A stretch of DNA of 7,343 nucleotides, from assembly GCA_023489135.1 (NCBI GenBank), contig JAMDCE010000306.1, positions 1 through 7,343 on the forward strand, read 5' to 3'. The position numbers and the translations under genes were made by a program. This stretch comes from Chloroflexota bacterium (lineage in GTDB: Bacteria; Chloroflexota; Chloroflexia; JAMDCE01). Below, one piece after another: positions 4,903 to 7,343 of the stretch (the first letter of the stretch is position 1; each line of letters begins with the position of its first letter). Under the pieces are notes generated by a model that was given only the letters and a program-made list of their open reading frames with translations, made no database searches and was not told the DNA's origin.

Positions 4903-6144
4903 ATGTGCCGAATAGCTATGATCAGCGTCCACACGTGCCCATTGGCCAAGTTGGGCTCCGACAGCGCCGGAGGAATGAACGTCTACGTCAGGGGACTCAG
5001 CCAGGAGCTAGGCAGAAACGGGATGAGCGTAGACATCTTCACCCGCTGGAGTGACCCCAACGTGCCGCGGGTGGTTCACATCGACGAGCAGACCAGGGTC
5101 ATCCACTTGAAAGCTGGGCCCGTGGGACCGGTCGCCAAGAGTGGCATACTCCAGCACCTCCCTGAGTTCGTTTGCAACCTCAGGCTCTTCCGCCAGGAGC
5201 AAGGGTTGGACTACCGCCTCATTCACAGCCACTACTGGTACAGCGGGTGGGTGGCCGGAATGCTGCGGCACAAGTGGAACGTGCCCGGCGTGGTGATGTT
5301 TCACACCCTCGGTGCGGTGAAGAATAACGCCCACCGGGCCGGGAACGAGAGCCCTCAGAGGATCGAGGCAGAGAGACGGATCATTTCGACCGCGGACTTG
5401 ATCGTCGCCAGCAGCCGGCACGAAAGGCATCAAATGATCGATATTTACGGTGCCAAGCCGGAAGGAATCCGCATTATCCCCTGTGGAATCGATCTGGATC
5501 AGTTCCAGCCAATAGACAAGCGGGCTGCCCGCCATTCGCTGGGTTTGAATGACACCAGAACGCTGCTTTTCGTTGGGCGCATCGAACCGCTCAAGGCGGT
5601 CGACGTGCTTCTCAAGGCCATGGCCCGGCTGCCCGGCATATTGCCGGATATCCAGTTGCTCGTCCTGGGCGGCGATCCGAACGCGGCCGGCGAAATGAGC
5701 AGGCTCAGGAGTTTGGCCACGGAGCTTGGCATTGTGGACCAGGTATCGTTTGTAGGCTCCGTGGATCACTCGCGCCTCCCGCTCTACTACTCGGCCGCCG
5801 ACCTGTGCGTGGTGCCCTCGCACTATGAAAGCTTCAGCCTGGCCGCGGCCGAGGCGCTCAGCTGCGGCACCCCCGTGGTAGCCGCTAGAGTGGGCGGGCT
5901 GCAGAGCCTGGTCCACCACCTCAAGAACGGATTCCTTACCCCTTCGCACTCGCCCGATGCCTTCGCCGGAGCAATCTCGTCGCTGATGGAGAATGAACCG
6001 TTGCGCCTGGCCCTCGCCGGGGAAGCCAGACCATCGGTCCAACACCTTGGATGGCCGGCCGTCGCGGCAGAAGTCCTCGCGGCGTATGACGACCTGGCCC
6101 AGGCCGAATTGCCCGCGCAACTGTGCCTGTGCGGGCGGCGGTGA
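4903..6144 (+). CDS. MshA-like GT4 family glycosyltransferase
   Basis: The product has 413 aa and a GT-B fold. The N-terminal domain opens with MCRIAMISVHTCPL and DSAGGMNVYVRGL (20-32), the acceptor-side glycine-rich loop characteristic of MshA and sucrose-synthase-like GT4 enzymes. IHSHYWYSGW (107-116) and VMFHTLG (131-137) follow. The donor-binding C-terminal domain has IIPCGIDLDQF, FVGRIEPLKAVDVL with Arg226 and Lys231 to hold the nucleotide diphosphate, and the E-x7-E motif Glu309/Glu317 in HYESFSLAAAEAL. It should be a retaining enzyme using a nucleotide sugar in the cytoplasm. MshA makes the first step of mycothiol from UDP-GlcNAc and inositol phosphate, but no MshB, MshC or MshD gene is in the window. 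Sucrose-phosphate synthase-like or surface-glycan roles are equally open. It is the second gene of an operon with the acyltransferase. Confidence 0.88.
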   Translation: MCRIAMISVHTCPLAKLGSDSAGGMNVYVRGLSQELGRNGMSVDIFTRWSDPNVPRVVHIDEQTRVIHLKAGPVGPVAKSGILQHLPEFVCNLRLFRQEQGLDYRLIHSHYWYSGWVAGMLRHKWNVPGVVMFHTLGAVKNNAHRAGNESPQRIEAERRIISTADLIVASSRHERHQMIDIYGAKPEGIRIIPCGIDLDQFQPIDKRAARHSLGLNDTRTLLFVGRIEPLKAVDVLLKAMARLPGILPDIQLLVLGGDPNAAGEMSRLRSLATELGIVDQVSFVGSVDHSRLPLYYSAADLCVVPSHYESFSLAAAEALSCGTPVVAARVGGLQSLVHHLKNGFLTPSHSPDAFAGAISSLMENEPLRLALAGEARPSVQHLGWPAVAAEVLAAYDDLAQAELPAQLCLCGRR

Positions 6145-6169
6145 CCCCTTCCGACCCGCCCCACTCAAA

Positions 6170-6198
6170 TTGACAAACAGTGCCTCAGAAGCTATACT
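6170..6198 (+). promoter_or_regulatory. Near-consensus sigma70 promoter for the nuclease/zinc-ribbon operon
   Basis: A perfect TTGACA (6170-6175) and TATACT (6193-6198) are 17 nt apart. Transcription should begin near 6205, leaving an untranslated leader of about 80 nt in which I see no convincing riboswitch. It suggests strong, probably constitutive expression. Confidence 0.8.
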
Positions 6199-6286
6199 TC
6201 TGACATGGCAGTCCCCGCTGGAACTACCATCTAGCCGGTGGCGGCGCTCCAGTTTGTTGCCTGACCCGGAGAGGAGATCACACTGA

Positions 6287-6832
6287 ATGATTGAGATGGT
6301 TGTGGAGAGCGTGAGAGTCAATCTGCAAACCTACCAGCGAGTGGTAGTGTTGAAGGAGAAGACCTCTGACCGCTACCTTCCAATCTGGATTGGCAATAAC
6401 GAAGCGGATGCCATAGTAATCCAGCTGCAGAACGTCAAGGTGCCCCGCCCTCAGACCCACGATCTACTGAAATTAGTCATTGGCGAGGTGGGGGCCACGG
6501 TCACCAGCATCCTGGTCAACGATCTTAGCGACGATGTTTTCTATGCCCGGATTATCCTGGATCACAACGGGCGCCACGTGGAAATCGATTCCCGACCCAG
6601 CGATGCCATTGCTCTGGCAGTAAGAGTGAAGGCGCCCATTTTCGTCGAAGACAACGTGCTCGAAAAAGCCGGAATTACACTGGATCCCGGAGCGGAAGAC
6701 AAGCTCGAAGGCGAGCTCAAGCCGCCCGCGGATCAGGTAGCACTGAGCGAAGAGGAGATGAAGAAGCTGTCTGCCTTCCGAGACTTCATCAACACGCTCG
6801 ACCTGGACGATCTTGGTAAAGAGGAGCATTAG
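6287..6832 (+). CDS. Bifunctional nuclease family protein (DUF151, PF02577)
   Basis: The product has 181 aa. The DUF151 domain covers about 1-135 with the family's markers in order: LPIWIGNNEADAI (31-43), the RPQTHDLL segment (54-61), the YARIIL strand (86-91) and SRPSDAIALAVR (102-113), followed by the family's usual PIFVEDNVLEKAG. Residues 154-177 (SEEEMKKLSAFRDFINTLD...) form a UVR-like C-terminal helix pair often attached to this domain. Plant members of the family have been reported with DNase and RNase activity, and bacterial ones are widespread with poorly known roles. The enzyme activity here is inferred. The start ATG has GAGGAG 10 nt before it and a strong promoter behind it. A zinc-ribbon gene follows after 9 nt, so they are cotranscribed. 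Confidence 0.9.
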   Translation: MIEMVVESVRVNLQTYQRVVVLKEKTSDRYLPIWIGNNEADAIVIQLQNVKVPRPQTHDLLKLVIGEVGATVTSILVNDLSDDVFYARIILDHNGRHVEIDSRPSDAIALAVRVKAPIFVEDNVLEKAGITLDPGAEDKLEGELKPPADQVALSEEEMKKLSAFRDFINTLDLDDLGKEEH

Positions 6833-6841
6833 CGCAACGCT

Positions 6842-7186
6842 GTGGATGAACGGTTCATCAAGGACATAGTGCTAGGCACCGTTAACAAATGCGGAAGTTG
6901 TGGGCACATCTACGAGTCCGAGAACGTCACCGTAGTCGCCCACGAGGAGGGCCTTTGGCTCCTGATGATGAACTGTCCCGCGTGCAGCAGTCGTGGCTTG
7001 ATCGCCGCGCTGGTAAAAGATCAAGCTAAGGCCGGCTCCGCCCTCGAAGCACAACAGGCGCCGGAGAAAGAGATGCAAGAGACGAAGAAGCTCGACGTGG
7101 TGAGCGCCGACGACGTTTTGGACATACACGAGTTCTTGAGAGAATTTGACGGAGATTTCATATCGCTGTTCGACAAGCAACAGTAG
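6842..7186 (+). CDS. Small zinc-ribbon protein cotranscribed with the bifunctional nuclease
   Basis: The product has 114 aa from GTG 6842. Two CxxC knuckles, CGSC (17-20) and CPAC (45-48), separated by a beta-rich stretch (VTVVAHEEGLWLLMM), form a four-cysteine zinc ribbon. Residues 60-85 form a charged, flexible linker, and the C-terminal helical segment DDVLDIHEFLREFDGDFISLF (90-110) looks like a conserved docking or oligomerisation module. The GTG has GAGGAG only at a long distance (15 nt, inside the nuclease gene), so translation probably depends on coupling to the upstream gene. I do not recognise a named family. A nucleic-acid or partner-protein binding role beside the nuclease is inferred from the ribbon and the operon. 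An intrinsic terminator follows about 50 nt downstream. Confidence 0.75.
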   Translation: MDERFIKDIVLGTVNKCGSCGHIYESENVTVVAHEEGLWLLMMNCPACSSRGLIAALVKDQAKAGSALEAQQAPEKEMQETKKLDVVSADDVLDIHEFLREFDGDFISLFDKQQ

Positions 7187-7238
7187 CCCGTTCCATCGGG
7201 ACGGCTCCGAAGAAGACCAGAAGACCAAGGTCCTGATT

Positions 7239-7269
7239 CCCTTTGGCTAAGAACCGAAAGGGTTTTTTT
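7239..7269 (+). terminator. Intrinsic terminator after the zinc-ribbon gene, before the GH57 gene
   Basis: CCCTTTGG (7239-7246), loop CTAAGAA, then CC-g-AAAGGG (7254-7262) forms an 8-bp stem with a one-base bulge, followed at once by seven T residues (7263-7269). It ends 27 nt before the start codon of the next gene. It may therefore also act as an attenuator for that gene. Confidence 0.82.
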
Positions 7270-7281
7270 GTGACCCACGAG

Positions 7282-7287
7282 AGGAGG
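7282..7287 (+). promoter_or_regulatory. Ribosome binding site of the GH57 gene
   Basis: AGGAGG within GAGGAGGG, 9 nt before ATG 7297, supports that start for the truncated last gene. Confidence 0.7.
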
Positions 7288-7296
7288 GCAAACACT

Positions 7297-7343
7297 ATGC
7301 CGAAAGGATACTTCTGTTTCGTACTACACAGCCACCTGCCGTA
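7297..7343 (+). CDS. Glycoside hydrolase family 57-type protein, N-terminal fragment
   Basis: Only 15 full codons are in the window: MPKGYFCFVLHSHLP, with the next codon starting TA. The string FVLHSHLP matches the first conserved motif of GH57 enzymes (HxHLPY, where the first strand carries the substrate-site histidine), as found in GH57 branching enzymes with a DUF1957 domain. The start has AGGAGG nine bases upstream. The gene is incomplete because the window ends, not because it is broken. GH57 proteins act on alpha-1,4-glucans, so a glycogen or storage-glucan role is the likely one. With so few residues the subgroup cannot be fixed. No promoter is visible between the terminator hairpin and the start. 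Confidence 0.65.
   Translation, partial: MPKGYFCFVLHSHLP

Noticed and set aside
6205..6286. A riboswitch or structured leader before the bifunctional nuclease gene
   Set aside because: Only short, weak stems (CTGGA/TCCAG) can be drawn in about 80 nt, and no known riboswitch core is visible.
5008..6321. A 437-codon open frame on the minus strand opposite the glycosyltransferase gene
   Set aside because: The translation is rich in Gly, Arg, His and Val with no recognisable domain, and the plus strand carries a complete GT4 enzyme with all motifs and a consensus ribosome site. It is a mirror frame caused by GC-rich codon use.

Overview
The window is a stretch of ordinary bacterial chromosome of moderate to high GC. 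It carries about nine protein-coding loci and has short intergenic gaps. Several things would fit a Chloroflexota (Dehalococcoidia- or Anaerolineae-like) genome: strong Shine-Dalgarno sites, sigma70-type promoters, a MshA-like GT4 glycosyltransferase, and a bifunctional-nuclease/zinc-ribbon pair followed by a GH57 gene. That placement is inferred from family composition only and is not proven.

Left part (1-1364). A 239-aa protein looks like the nuclease-like C-terminal region of a larger DNA-methylase/restriction protein, with an in-frame stop just before its start codon. A 38-aa zinc-finger microprotein with a very good ribosome binding site follows 20 nt later. Next is the debris of a diguanylate cyclase: a GGDEF domain that has lost its 5' part and carries a frameshift near position 1241.

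Centre left (1362-3282). An intact membrane-anchored PAS-PAS-HD-GYP protein, a predicted c-di-GMP phosphodiesterase, starts at or just after the stop codon of the broken cyclase gene. The two probably once formed a synthesis/degradation pair for c-di-GMP, of which only the degrading partner survives. Two adjacent inverted-repeat elements of about 130 bp follow. They fill the gap to a convergent gene for a coiled-coil, single-membrane-segment protein of unknown function.

Centre right (3651-6144). A divergent intergenic region holds a recognisable extended -10 promoter on each strand. The rightward promoter drives a two-gene operon: a FemAB/CelD-type GNAT acyltransferase and a MshA-like GT4 glycosyltransferase. 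These plausibly act in making or decorating a cell-surface glycan or a small glycoside.

Right part (6145-7343). A near-consensus promoter drives a DUF151 bifunctional nuclease and, 9 nt downstream, a zinc-ribbon protein. A strong intrinsic terminator follows. Then comes the start of a GH57-type glycosidase or branching-enzyme gene that runs off the window.

I did not find a CRISPR array, tRNA, rRNA, transposase gene or a clearly new defence system. The most interesting items are the decayed cyclase beside a live HD-GYP, the microprotein, the nested inverted-repeat elements and the hairpin in front of the GH57 gene.
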